Below the pieces are notes generated by a model. The model did no database searches, was not told the origin of the DNA, and was given only the letters and a program-made list of their open reading frames with translations. A stretch of DNA of 64,000 nt from Methylicorpusculum oleiharenae (lineage in GTDB: Bacteria > Pseudomonadota > Gammaproteobacteria > Methylococcales > Methylomonadaceae): the NCBI RefSeq assembly GCF_009828925.2, contig NZ_WUTY02000001.1, forward strand, positions 3,192,492 through 3,256,491, in the 5' to 3' direction. The translations under genes were made by a program, and so were the position numbers. Numbering within the stretch: position 1 is the first letter of the stretch; every line of letters starts with the position of its first letter. Shown here piece by piece: positions 45,166 through 54,082 of this stretch.

Positions 45166-45678
45166 ATGTTAAGACTGTTTAAAAAAATTCTTACTACCGG
45201 GATTGTTACAGAGCCTGTCAAAGTTCCAAAGGACGCTGAGCTGGAACAATTGGGTATAGCAATCAAACGCCATATCGAACGCAGATATACCGGCAGCATC
45301 GCTATAAGGCAAATCGATGCAGGCTCCTGTAACGGCTGCGAGTTGGAAATTCATGCTTTAAATAACCCTTATTATGACATCGAGCGGTTCGGCATACATT
45401 TTGTGGCATCACCCCGTCATGCCGACGTATTGCTGGTCACCGGGCCCGTTTCAAGACACATGCAAACAGCCTTGCTTCGCACTTACGAAGCCACGCCAGA
45501 CCCGAAATGGGTGGTTGCGGTGGGTGATTGCGCCGCTTGCGGGGGCGAATTTGGTATTTCTTATGCCAGTTGCGGTGCCGTATCCAATGTTATTCCAGTT
45601 GATGCCGTTATAGCGGGATGCCCGCCCACGCCGCTGGCGCTTTTACAAGGTTTGCTCTCGTTGTGTGAGCGACACTGA
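45166..45678 (+). CDS. hyfI: Small subunit HyfI-like iron-sulfur protein (NuoB-like)
   Basis: 170 residues. The four 4Fe-4S ligands of NuoB/HycG-type subunits are kept: GSCNGCE (Cys55, Cys58), GDCAACGG (Cys122) and AGCPPTP (Cys152). It should carry the cluster closest to the missing active site. No HyfA/HyfH ferredoxin-like gene is in the operon, so the electron donor must come from elsewhere or bind transiently. Nine nt after hyfG, and the last gene of the operon. Confidence 0.93.
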   Translation: MLRLFKKILTTGIVTEPVKVPKDAELEQLGIAIKRHIERRYTGSIAIRQIDAGSCNGCELEIHALNNPYYDIERFGIHFVASPRHADVLLVTGPVSRHMQTALLRTYEATPDPKWVVAVGDCAACGGEFGISYASCGAVSNVIPVDAVIAGCPPTPLALLQGLLSLCERH

Positions 45679-45776
45679 TCACCGCGTCAATTTTTTATAC
45701 TGTATTTGCCCAGCCTTTTTTTATTGAGTGTACTCACGTTATGCGTAATTATTCAGCGGAGCAATCAAACAAAGGT

Positions 45777-45818
45777 GATGCACCGCTTAGGTTGCGGTTG
45801 GCGATAGCCAACCCAACA
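45777..45818 (+). repeat. 42-nt interspersed palindromic repeat, copy B
   Basis: Matches copy A (37866-37907) at 41 of 42 bases and keeps the GGTTGGC-GATA-GCCAACC palindrome. In the same orientation as copy A, on the far side of the hyf-like operon, so the two copies bracket about 7.9 kb. Confidence 0.85.
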
Positions 45819-45937
45819 GCCATGTCGGTAATTGTTGGGTTGCGAAAAGGAAGCCTTTTCAATCAAGTACCTAAACACTCTATTCCAAGCGGGGAATATA
45901 ACCATCGTAATCGAAATTCGGCACCGGGGTGCCCGTC

Positions 45938-45999
45938 AAAGGACGCCGTAAATTTATCCATGTAGCTCTATGCCAGCATCCCTGCTGGCAAAGCCTTTG
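45938..45999 (+). repeat. Structured repeat, copy 1 (hairpin element)
   Basis: Runs from AAAGGACGCCG to AAGCCTTTG and contains a perfect 8-bp hairpin, TGCCAGCA / TGCTGGCA (45971-45990). A diverged copy is at 58894-58954. Both share AAAGGACGC at one end, TGTAG in the middle, CATCCC in the loop and AAGCCTTT at the other end. The stems differ in sequence but still pair, suggesting a conserved RNA or DNA structure. Confidence 0.65.
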
Positions 46000-46044
46000 C
46001 CGAACAACCCGTTGCCTCCTTAGGCACTGCCGAGCGAAGTATAA

Positions 46045-47091
46045 TTACTCTTTCAATGATGCCATATCAATTACAAAGCGGTATTTCACATCATTTTTAA
46101 CCAATCGGTCATAGGCTTCGTTTATCTTCTGGATCGGGATGAGTTCAATGTCGGCAGTGATGTTGTGCTCGCCGCAGAAATCCAGCATCTCTTGCGTTTC
46201 TTTGATGCCGCCAATCAGTGAACCATTAAAGTTACGCCGTCCAAAAATAAGACTGCCGACCTGTATGGCAAGCGGTTCCGGAGGTAAGCCAACTTGGGTA
46301 AGGGTGCCGTCACGTTTCAACAAAACCAGGTAGGCGTTGATGTCATGCTGCGCCGATACGGTATCGAGAATGAAATGGAAACTGTTAAGGTGTTTCTGCA
46401 TCTCGTTTTCGTCAGTGGAATTGACGACTTCATCGGCGCCCAGACGGAAAGCATCTTCAACTTTGCTGGGCGAATGGGTAAACACCACCACATGCGCGCC
46501 CAAGGCTTTTGCTAATTTCACGCCCATGTGTCCCAATCCGCCCAGTCCGACTATACCGACTTTTTGGCCTTGACTGACATTATTATGACGCAGTGGAGAA
46601 TAAGTGGTAATGCCTGCGCAAACCAGCGGTGCAGTAGCCGCTAAATCAAGGTTTTTCGGGACGCGCAGCACAAACGCTTCATCCACTGTCACACTTTCGG
46701 AGTAACCGCCGTAGGTCATGCCGCCGCTGTGTTTATCCGGGGAATTGTACGTAAAAACGGGGCCTTGTTGGCAAAATTGTTCCAGGTCATCTACGCAGTT
46801 TTCGCAAGTGCGGCAGGAATCGACTAAACAACCGACAGCGACCAGGTCGCCTGCTTTATAGTGACTGACTTTATCTCCAACCTGAGTCACGCTGCCCACG
46901 ATCTCATGACCGGGAACACAAGGGTAGGTGGTGCCTTGCCATTCGTTGCGGGCGATATGAAGATCCGAATGACAGATCCCGCAATATAAAATCTTTATCT
47001 GTACATCGTGCGCGGTGGGATCCCTGCGATGAACAGTAAATGGTGCGAGTGGCGACGTGGCATTTTGGACTGCGTAAGCATTAATTTTCAT
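46045..47091 (-). CDS. Zinc-dependent NAD(P)-linked alcohol dehydrogenase, YahK/AdhC-like
   Basis: 348 residues, medium-chain dehydrogenase. Catalytic zinc region YCGICHSDLH (Cys37) with GHE (61-63), structural zinc loop CLVDSCRTCENC followed by Cys, and nucleotide-binding GLGGLGHMGVKLAKALG. The subgroup includes broad aldehyde reductases such as YahK and cinnamyl alcohol dehydrogenases. The likely role is NADPH-dependent reduction of aldehydes. Monocistronic; no clear ribosome site. Confidence 0.95.
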   Translation of the reverse strand: MKINAYAVQNATSPLAPFTVHRRDPTAHDVQIKILYCGICHSDLHIARNEWQGTTYPCVPGHEIVGSVTQVGDKVSHYKAGDLVAVGCLVDSCRTCENCVDDLEQFCQQGPVFTYNSPDKHSGGMTYGGYSESVTVDEAFVLRVPKNLDLAATAPLVCAGITTYSPLRHNNVSQGQKVGIVGLGGLGHMGVKLAKALGAHVVVFTHSPSKVEDAFRLGADEVVNSTDENEMQKHLNSFHFILDTVSAQHDINAYLVLLKRDGTLTQVGLPPEPLAIQVGSLIFGRRNFNGSLIGGIKETQEMLDFCGEHNITADIELIPIQKINEAYDRLVKNDVKYRFVIDMASLKE

Positions 47092-47315
47092 ACTAATAGC
47101 CGAAGTTTGTGTGATGTTTATGAAAGTTGTCTTTAAGGGAACACTAAACAGTTTGATTGATGACTGGATAAATCAAAAAATGAGTGTTGATATGGGCTAA
47201 TCGAAGGATCGAGTCAGGGCTTTGTTAAGGTAACTCAAAAAACAGTTTGGCGGCAAGATTGGACGTATTCAGCCTATTGCACAGATGCACGATACGCTGT
47301 TTGTATAGGTAAAGC

Positions 47316-47603
47316 CTACTTGAATTTATCGACGGTATTGCTGATGCCAGTTTTAAGGTCATCCCAGGTAGTATCGGCGGTTTCTTTGAGCGATTCCAAT
47401 GCATCGCCACTGGATTCTTTCAACTCTTTCAATTTCTCAGCAGCGGCTTTTTGTTTGTCGTGTAACGCATCGAGTTCTTCAACGTATTGATGATTGACGT
47501 CGTCAGCAGCGCTTTTTGCCTCGGCGGTTAGGCTGTCAATCTGGGCACTCCACTCTTTAAGTTCTGAAGCCTTGCATTCAATATATTCATCTTTAGTTTG
47601 CAT
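47316..47603 (-). CDS. Coiled-coil stress protein (sll1863-like)
   Basis: 95 residues, almost entirely charged coiled coil (ASELKEWSAQIDSLTAEAK, then AAEKLKELKESSGDALESLK) and ending TGISNTVDKFK. No signal peptide. This matches small helical proteins of the sll1863 family, often linked to stress. It lies beside DUF4398 lipoproteins, but the promoter is its own. Function beyond this is not known. Confidence 0.78.
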   Translation of the reverse strand: MQTKDEYIECKASELKEWSAQIDSLTAEAKSAADDVNHQYVEELDALHDKQKAAAEKLKELKESSGDALESLKETADTTWDDLKTGISNTVDKFK

Positions 47604-47691
47604 GATGATCGCTGTTTAAGTTGAGTGCTGCTATCGCCTTGGTTCAAAACGTTATTGAATAAAGGCAATAGCAGGCAAAGATAAATTGCAC

Positions 47692-48483
47692 CTAGCGTGG
47701 TTTTATATTACCTTCACTGTCAGACAAGATAATTTCAACGCGGCGATTCAGTTGGCGACTTCCAGGGCTGTCGTTACCGGCAATCGGTAAACCTTCTCCA
47801 TAACCACGCGCACTGATTCGGTCGCGGCTTATTCCTGCGCTGACCAAGGCGTCATACACCGCGGAAGCACGACGTTCAGACAGATCCTGATTATATTCAT
47901 CAGAACCACGGCTGTCGGTATGACCTTCAACCGATACCTTATAGGTTGGGTATTGGTTCATAAAATCAGCAAGTTTGTATACATTACGCATGCCACCTGA
48001 TTTCAGTTGCGCCTTGGCGGTACTGAACAAGACATCGCCGAGTGTGATCATCATGCCTCGCTCGGTTTGCTTGGCATTTAACTCGTTGAGCAGCCTTTGT
48101 TGTTCTTCTTTCAGCGCATCGATTTCCGCAGTTCTTGCATCAAGGCGCACTTGGTTGCGTTTGGATTCTGCATTGGTGACGGCTATTTCAGCCGTTTTTC
48201 GCTTGGCAGTTTCTTCTGCGATGGCTACTCGCTGTTTGGTTAAATAAGCCAGATGGTTGACAGTGTCATCGTCTTTGCCCTCGTTTGAGGCAAAGTCTGC
48301 TTTACTCAAAGTGTCGCCGGCATCTTTTAATTCCAGTGGTGCCAGAGTCGTTACTTCGGGATTGGTGCGGGCTGTGTTGTAACTGTTTCGCGCATCTAAC
48401 AGTGATTGGGTAGGTACGGTACTACAGCCGGAAATAATCGCTAGAGCGATTAAAGTCATTGGTAAATATAGAATTTTTTGCAT
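47692..48483 (-). CDS. OmpA-family lipoprotein with DUF4398 domain
   Basis: 263 residues from ATG at 48483, GGAG 8 nt upstream. Lipobox ISGC (Cys20). Then a DUF4398 helical domain with a coiled coil (about 25-135) and a peptidoglycan-binding OmpA C-terminal domain: EGHTDSRGSDEYNQDLSERRA with the two conserved residues binding diaminopimelate. Tethers the outer membrane to the cell wall. Starts 19 nt after the smaller DUF4398 lipoprotein gene, same operon. Confidence 0.93.
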   Translation of the reverse strand: MQKILYLPMTLIALAIISGCSTVPTQSLLDARNSYNTARTNPEVTTLAPLELKDAGDTLSKADFASNEGKDDDTVNHLAYLTKQRVAIAEETAKRKTAEIAVTNAESKRNQVRLDARTAEIDALKEEQQRLLNELNAKQTERGMMITLGDVLFSTAKAQLKSGGMRNVYKLADFMNQYPTYKVSVEGHTDSRGSDEYNQDLSERRASAVYDALVSAGISRDRISARGYGEGLPIAGNDSPGSRQLNRRVEIILSDSEGNIKPR

Positions 48484-48502
48484 GATGAACTCCATTTAAT
48501 AA

Positions 48503-48892
48503 TTACGGGGCATTACGGTCGATTTCTTGGCGTAGCACCTTAGTGCCTTCTTTCAATGCGGCTGCCGCTTTTTGTGCCTTGGCTGCACGGGCCTTGGCTG
48601 CCGCTAACTGGGCGTCGACCTGTGCTTGTTCTGATAGTTGGCGGGCGAGTTCATACTCTTCATCTCTCATGGCCTGCTCGGCAGCATCCATTTTTTCCAT
48701 CGCTGACCTGAGCGGTAACGGAGCATACTCATTGCCTCCCGCGCTGTTGGCGTTGTTGACAGCTGCCTTTGAAACAGCCATTTGTTCTGTCGGCGGAATG
48801 CCTGCACAACCGGCGATGAAGACGGCAACAGTTGCCGATAGGCCGATGCTGCGCATCATTTGAGCCGATTTAAAGCGGTTAGTTATTTTCAT
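48503..48892 (-). CDS. DUF4398 lipoprotein
   Basis: 129 residues from ATG at 48892; an upstream in-frame ATG at 48967 adds no signal feature. The leader (SATVAVFIAGC) puts the lipid Cys at 29. The mature part is a single helical domain (EKMDAAEQAMRDEEYELAR, then VDAQLAAAKARAAKAQKAA). Pairs with the following OmpA/DUF4398 lipoprotein gene. Probably forms an envelope coiled coil. Confidence 0.9.
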   Translation of the reverse strand: MKITNRFKSAQMMRSIGLSATVAVFIAGCAGIPPTEQMAVSKAAVNNANSAGGNEYAPLPLRSAMEKMDAAEQAMRDEEYELARQLSEQAQVDAQLAAAKARAAKAQKAAAALKEGTKVLRQEIDRNAP

Positions 48893-49235
48893 GATTTTTA
48901 TTCCTTGAGTTAAACGGCGAACACAATCGTCACGATGAACACTTATTTCAATGGCAACGACTTCCACTTTTTACATTAAAAATTCGTGGAACCTATTTGG
49001 GAACAAACGGTTTTGAGAATCATCGGTAGTTATTAGACGCCATTTAAAAGCGATTGACAGTTCGCTAACGTACATAAGACCGAACTTGGGAAGATTATAG
49101 AGTTATCAGAGGATTTGCAGTTGTGTGTTGGAGCGGGCCGTGTCCCCGCTCTAATTGGCTTATTGACTTGTTCGAGGGCAAGGCCCGCTCCTACTTTTCG
49201 CGGGCATGGAGGGGAGGGCCTGTTCCTGTAATTTT
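48893..49235. other. Intergenic region with inverted repeat
   Basis: GGAGCGGGCC (49130-49139) and GGCCCGCTCC (49182-49191) form a perfect 10-bp inverted repeat over 62 bases; GGCCCGCTCCTAC also occurs at 10897. Lies between the 3' end of the REC-PAS gene and the start of the DUF4398 gene. No gene found. Confidence 0.5.
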
Positions 49236-50105
49236 CTATGCGTAGCCGAACGGGCTTAAAACTTCTTTGGATTTGTCTTTGGCGATCATCGAGCTGGTTA
49301 CGTCCTTGCCGGTGCCGCGATAGCCGGTAAATCGCCCGTATGGGTCGAACATCGGTTCTCCGCTCACCATCAAATATTGCCGCGTGCCCTTGGGACATAA
49401 TCGGCTGTAGACAAAATCCAGGAAAGGGCGTCTGTTCTCCAGATAGGTTTCAAGCAATTCTCGCTCAGTTTCATTCCAGATGGCGCCCTGGTCATCACGA
49501 GATTGGGTCAAGGTGTCGTCGACCCGGATGCCGAGCATATCAAGTACCGGGCCATACATTTTGGTGAAATGCCCGTTTTCATCCTGTTCCCAATACCAGT
49601 CGGACGACAACTCCGTCAAGCGGCGAAAACGCGCTTCACTTTCGCGAAGTTGGGCGGTGCGTTCCAATACCGTTTGTTCCAACAGTTGATTGTGTAGTTC
49701 GAGTGTTGTGTACAGTAACCGCACTTCCAGCATGTTATGAATGCGGGTCTGTATTTCGATCAGATCAAAGGGTTTGGCGATGAAATCTTTTGCCCCCGCG
49801 GTAAGTGCTCGCAGTTTATGATCAGGTTGGGCCGTGATCACAATGACCGGAAGATAGCCGCCTGTTTCTATTTCCTTGAGGCCTTCAATCACCTGGAAGC
49901 CGTCCATGACCGGCATGAGCAGATCCAGCAGGATCAGATCATAACGGTTCTTTCGGTGCAGCGTGCAGACGGCTGTGGGATCGGTAGTAGACGAAATGCA
50001 GGAATAACCCGCATCTCGCAGCATTTCCCCCAGCAAAAGTACATTAGCTTGCTGGTCATCAACGATCAGAATGCTGGCGTTGAGAATGTCTTTTTTGTTA
50101 ATCAT
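49236..50105 (-). CDS. REC-PAS two-domain response regulator
   Basis: 289 residues. N-terminal receiver with phosphoacceptor Asp61 (LILLDLLMPVMDGF) and KPF loop, a coiled coil (QLLEQTVLERTAQLRESEARF) and a C-terminal PAS domain (about 160-280). No DNA-binding, GGDEF or kinase output. It begins 4 nt inside the end of the sensor kinase gene, so both are co-translated. It probably relays or modulates signal by protein contact. Confidence 0.93.
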   Translation of the reverse strand: MINKKDILNASILIVDDQQANVLLLGEMLRDAGYSCISSTTDPTAVCTLHRKNRYDLILLDLLMPVMDGFQVIEGLKEIETGGYLPVIVITAQPDHKLRALTAGAKDFIAKPFDLIEIQTRIHNMLEVRLLYTTLELHNQLLEQTVLERTAQLRESEARFRRLTELSSDWYWEQDENGHFTKMYGPVLDMLGIRVDDTLTQSRDDQGAIWNETERELLETYLENRRPFLDFVYSRLCPKGTRQYLMVSGEPMFDPYGRFTGYRGTGKDVTSSMIAKDKSKEVLSPFGYA

Positions 50106-53100
50106 TTTATTTGTCCGGTTTCATGGTGATCTTTCAACTTATCGCTGTAGTCCGTTTCTGCAAATTGTAGTGCATCTTCCAGGGCGCTCATAAATTCATG
50201 AATTTTAATCGGTTTGGTGAGATACCTGAAAAAGCCTGCAGCCAGTCCTTTTTCAATATCGCGGGGCATGGCATTGGCACTGAGGGCGACGACCGGAATG
50301 TGCGCCGTTATCGGATCGTCATGCAGAATTTTCAGGGCTTTGATGCCGCTGATACCCGGCAGATTGATGTCCATCAAAATCACATCGGGAAGGTGGCTTT
50401 TGGCCAGTGCTATGCCGAGATTGGCATTGCGTGCGCTTAACATCTGTAAGTGAGGAAGGCTCTCAATGATTTGTTCGACCAGCATCAGGTTGGCCGGATT
50501 GTCTTCGACATAAAGCAAGGTGCGCAATTCGCCAGGTGTTTGAGTTTGGGGCACCAATAATTCTTTAAGCAGGCTTTGAGTCCCGGCAAATGGAGAACTG
50601 TCGTCGCGAATCAGTTCAATCCAGAATACGCTGCCAACTCCGCTTTTGCTTTCCACCCCGATGTTGCCACCCATCAGCTCGACCAGTTGTTTGGTGACCA
50701 CGAGACCGATGCCGGTGCCTTCCCTATTGCCATTCTCCTGGCCCAGGCGATTGAACGGCTGAAACAGTTGCTCCAGCTTTTCTTGAGATAAGCCCATGCC
50801 GCTGTCGGTAATGCTGATACGGGTACGATCAGGTGGGGTTGAGCTTAACTTCACCTCAATCGTGCCATGTTCACAGTTATATTTGATGGCATTGGAAAGC
50901 AAATTAATCAGCGCTTGCTTCACCCGGGTTCGGTCGGCAAAGATAAATGAAGCGTCATCAAAGGGCAGAATAGTCAGGGTAATATCGCGTTCCTGCAATT
51001 TCGGTTCAATCATGGCCTGGCACTCGATGATCAGATCAATCAGCGACACAGGCTCTTGTGACAGCGAGAGTTTGCCGGATTCAATCAGCGCGAGATCGAG
51101 TATTTCGTTAATCAAATCCAGCAGATACCAGCCGGCTTTAAGAATCTCGTGCAGCCTAATAATTTGGATGTCGGTTGGCGCTGGGGAACCTGCCTCCAGC
51201 AACTGCGCAAATCCGAGGATGGCATTAAGCGGGGTGCGCAGCTCATGGCTCATTCTGGAAAGAAATTCAGATTTGGCGCGGTTGGCTTTATCTGCAAATA
51301 ACTTGGCACTCTGCAGCTCGGTATTCTTATCCTGCAATGCTTCGTTCAGTAGCGTTCGTTCTTCTTCTACCCGTTTACGCGCGGTATTATCCGTACCGAT
51401 CAGCAGATAACCGATAATTTGATCTTGAGCGTCGAGTAAGGCCGTGACCGACACTACAGCCGGTAAACGGATGCCGTCTTTGTGGAGATACGTCAGTTCA
51501 TAAATATCTTCAATACCGCGCGAGGCTTTAAATACCAAGGCTTCAAAGCCCGGCATAATGGGCGTGAACAGCTCGGCACTCAATTCCTTGGCGCGGGTTA
51601 TCAATTCTTGCGGGTCAGAAATATCGGCCGGTGTGATCTTGTTCATGACCTCGGCGGCCGCGTAACCCAGCATGCGTTCCGCACCGACGTTGAAGATTTG
51701 AATGACGCCTTTTGCATCGGTGGCAATGATCAAGAAATTGGCGCTATTGTAAATCGCATTCTGTAACGCCCCCGCTTTGATCAGCGTTTCTTCAGCCTGC
51801 TTGCGCGCTGTGATGTCACGTAAAATGCCGGTGAAGTAACGTTCACCACCCAGCCACATCTCGCTGACCGCAATTTCCATAGGAAAACAGCTGCCATCCT
51901 TACGGCGTCCCGACACTTCAAGTCCCAAGCCGACAGCGCGCGCCTCTTTGCTGGCACTGTAATACTCAAGGGAACCATTACGCTGGTCTTGATCAAGCTC
52001 GGGAATCAGTTCGCTGAAATTTTGACCGATAAGTTCAGCCGCGCTATAACCAAACATTGTTTCAGCGGCCGGGTTCACGGTCTCGAGCATGCCGCCGCGC
52101 GCATGGAGCGTGATAATGCCGTCCACTACCGTATTCAGAATCGTCTGTATCATTGCGTTACTGTCATGCAACGCCTGTTGCGCTGCATACTCTTTAGTGA
52201 CATCACGAAATACCAGCACGGCGCCAATAACCTGATTGTCGCGGTCGCGAATGGGGGCGCAGCTGTCGGCGATATCGCTTTCGTCGCCGTTACGTGCAAT
52301 CAGCACCGTGTGGTTAGTCAGGCCTTGTATTGAGCCATGCGCCAAGGTTTCCATCAGCGGGATAGTCGCCGGTTGGCGGGTTTGTTTATTAATAATGTTA
52401 AAAATCTCGTACACCGGACGACCGGCGGCTTCCGCATGCGTCCAGCCGGTGAGCTGTTCGGCAAGGGGATTTAACAGTGTCACACGCGCTAGCGCATCGG
52501 TGGCTATCACTGCATCGCCGATGGAGTTGAGTGTTACTGAGAATCTTTCTTCGCTGACCTGCAACTTGAGATTAGTCTGTTGCAGTTGTTTATTTATCGC
52601 CTCCTGATTTTCAAGTAAATGATGGGTTTCAAGATGCAATAAATCCTTGGTGCGTTGTTGAGATTTGCGATAAATCAACAAAGGAAAACTCAGTGCGAAA
52701 AGGAGTGTCAACAGGCTGAGGGTTACAATGACGGCAAACAGATTTTTCAAATTCAGTTGCAAGGTGACTTCGTCGCCGGCCTGCTCGGCTTTCTTTGCCT
52801 GTATGAAAGCGCGCATTTCGGATTGAATGGCATTCATTAACTGATTGCCTTTGCCGTCGCTAATCCGTGTTAGTATGCGGGCCATGTCATTATTTCGACG
52901 CAATTCAATCATTTGTGATAAATCCGCCATTTTAGCATCGACCAGCGGTACCAGCGCATTCAGCGGTTTACTCGCGGTCGGAGGGACGTTAAGTTGCCTT
53001 AATCGATTCAGATGATCCGCGATGTTGTCGCGCACCATCAAGTAGGGCTCTAAAAATGTCTCGTCACCGGTTAAAAGATAGCCACGCTGACCGGATTCGG

Positions 53101-53284
53101 CATCCCTCAATTCCGACTCCAAGGTGTTTGCGCGGTGAATTATTTCGTTGAAATGCCCACGCGCTTCAAGTGCGTTTTCGTTTTGTCTTAACGCACGGAA
53201 GGATGTTCCTACTATCAGCGCAATCAGCGCTACCAGTAACAATGCGCCTGCAATTGAAACTAGAAGCTTTTGATTAGCTTTCAA
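50102..53284 (-). CDS. Hybrid sensor histidine kinase with CHASE3 and PAS domains
   Basis: 1060 residues, TTG start (the only initiator after an in-frame stop). Order: membrane helix 8-26, CHASE3-like periplasmic helices about 35-175, second helix about 182-205, PAS domains about 245-365, 375-492 and 505-635, histidine kinase dimerisation domain with His680 (LSRMSHELRTPLNAI), ATPase domain (N box LLSNAIKY, G box GTGIGL), receiver with Asp972 (VILMDINLPGISG). The CHASE3 part suggests sensing of membrane or redox-linked signals. Coupled to the downstream REC-PAS gene. Confidence 0.95.
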   Translation of the reverse strand: MKANQKLLVSIAGALLLVALIALIVGTSFRALRQNENALEARGHFNEIIHRANTLESELRDAESGQRGYLLTGDETFLEPYLMVRDNIADHLNRLRQLNVPPTASKPLNALVPLVDAKMADLSQMIELRRNNDMARILTRISDGKGNQLMNAIQSEMRAFIQAKKAEQAGDEVTLQLNLKNLFAVIVTLSLLTLLFALSFPLLIYRKSQQRTKDLLHLETHHLLENQEAINKQLQQTNLKLQVSEERFSVTLNSIGDAVIATDALARVTLLNPLAEQLTGWTHAEAAGRPVYEIFNIINKQTRQPATIPLMETLAHGSIQGLTNHTVLIARNGDESDIADSCAPIRDRDNQVIGAVLVFRDVTKEYAAQQALHDSNAMIQTILNTVVDGIITLHARGGMLETVNPAAETMFGYSAAELIGQNFSELIPELDQDQRNGSLEYYSASKEARAVGLGLEVSGRRKDGSCFPMEIAVSEMWLGGERYFTGILRDITARKQAEETLIKAGALQNAIYNSANFLIIATDAKGVIQIFNVGAERMLGYAAAEVMNKITPADISDPQELITRAKELSAELFTPIMPGFEALVFKASRGIEDIYELTYLHKDGIRLPAVVSVTALLDAQDQIIGYLLIGTDNTARKRVEEERTLLNEALQDKNTELQSAKLFADKANRAKSEFLSRMSHELRTPLNAILGFAQLLEAGSPAPTDIQIIRLHEILKAGWYLLDLINEILDLALIESGKLSLSQEPVSLIDLIIECQAMIEPKLQERDITLTILPFDDASFIFADRTRVKQALINLLSNAIKYNCEHGTIEVKLSSTPPDRTRISITDSGMGLSQEKLEQLFQPFNRLGQENGNREGTGIGLVVTKQLVELMGGNIGVESKSGVGSVFWIELIRDDSSPFAGTQSLLKELLVPQTQTPGELRTLLYVEDNPANLMLVEQIIESLPHLQMLSARNANLGIALAKSHLPDVILMDINLPGISGIKALKILHDDPITAHIPVVALSANAMPRDIEKGLAAGFFRYLTKPIKIHEFMSALEDALQFAETDYSDKLKDHHETGQIK

Positions 53285-53362
53285 AAAATGATCCCCGGCG
53301 TCTGTCTGGTCTGTTCATTATTATCGGCAACATCGAGTTACGGGGCAGGTTGGTTAAGTAGT

Positions 53363-54082
53363 TCATGGGCTCAGCAAACGATGGAATTCTTTCTTGACTA
53401 CGCTGTAACATTCGCAAGCGTGAGATTCCAAGCCCAGGCGATCAATTACGGTGATGTGGCCCCGGCGGTAACTGATTAATCCCGCACGTTGCAAATTGCC
53501 GGCAGCTTCTGTGACACCTTCGCGGCGAACCCCGAGCATGCCGGCAATCAATTCCTGGGTAATGGTCAATTCATTTGAGGGTAATCGATCCAGCGTTAAC
53601 AACAGCCAGCGGCACAGTTGCTGCTCCACTGTATGATGACGGTAACAAACGGCGGTTTGAGAAATCTGGGTCATTAATGCCTGAATGAATAGCAGCAGCA
53701 AATCTCTCATTGGCCCGGTGTGATTAAATTCCTCCATCATCAATTGCTCTTTCAGCCGGTAACCGGAGCCGCCAGTATGAATAATGGCCCGGTTAAGTGC
53801 GGTTTTTCCGCCCATTAACAATGAAGTGCCCACGACACCTTCGTTGCCTATGCCCGCAACTTCTGCTGCAGCGCCATTTTCCGTGATATAGCTCAGAGAC
53901 GCGATAGCGGTGGTTAAGAAATAAACGTGCTGCAATTGATCGCCTGACTCATACAGCACTTTACCTGTTGGCATGGATACCCATTCCAGATGCGGTAAAA
54001 TACGATCGTATATTTCTGACGGTAGTGCGGCAAGAAGATGATTTTGCATAGGGGAATGCGGTTCAGGAATTGGTTTAGTCAT
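53363..54082 (-). CDS. Crp/Fnr family transcriptional regulator
   Basis: 239 residues from ATG at 54082, supported by GAGG 11 nt upstream; an earlier in-frame codon at 54307 lacks support. Cyclic-nucleotide-binding beta barrel (LYESGDQLQHVYFLTTAIA, IGNEGVVGTSLLM) and a winged helix (ITQELIAGMLGVRREGVTEAAGNL). No cluster of N-terminal cysteines, so it is not an oxygen-sensing FNR. Located next to a sensor kinase operon, target unknown. Confidence 0.92.
   Translation of the reverse strand: MTKPIPEPHSPMQNHLLAALPSEIYDRILPHLEWVSMPTGKVLYESGDQLQHVYFLTTAIASLSYITENGAAAEVAGIGNEGVVGTSLLMGGKTALNRAIIHTGGSGYRLKEQLMMEEFNHTGPMRDLLLLFIQALMTQISQTAVCYRHHTVEQQLCRWLLLTLDRLPSNELTITQELIAGMLGVRREGVTEAAGNLQRAGLISYRRGHITVIDRLGLESHACECYSVVKKEFHRLLSP

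Larger units (their letters stand above)
45679..46044. other. Intergenic region holding two repeat elements
   Basis: The 366-base gap after hyfI contains repeat copy B (45777-45818) and a structured repeat (45938-45999). No gene. After copy B, AACCCAACA (45810-45818) pairs with TGTTGGGTT (45833-45841), forming a wider inverted repeat. Confidence 0.5.

Noticed and set aside
53270-53479. Plus-strand frame with a signal-like start (MISFQKMIPGVCLVC)
   Set aside because: It overlaps the kinase start and the Crp/Fnr gene on the other strand, and has no ribosome site.
53363-54082. Oxygen-sensing FNR
   Set aside because: No N-terminal cysteine cluster for a 4Fe-4S centre.
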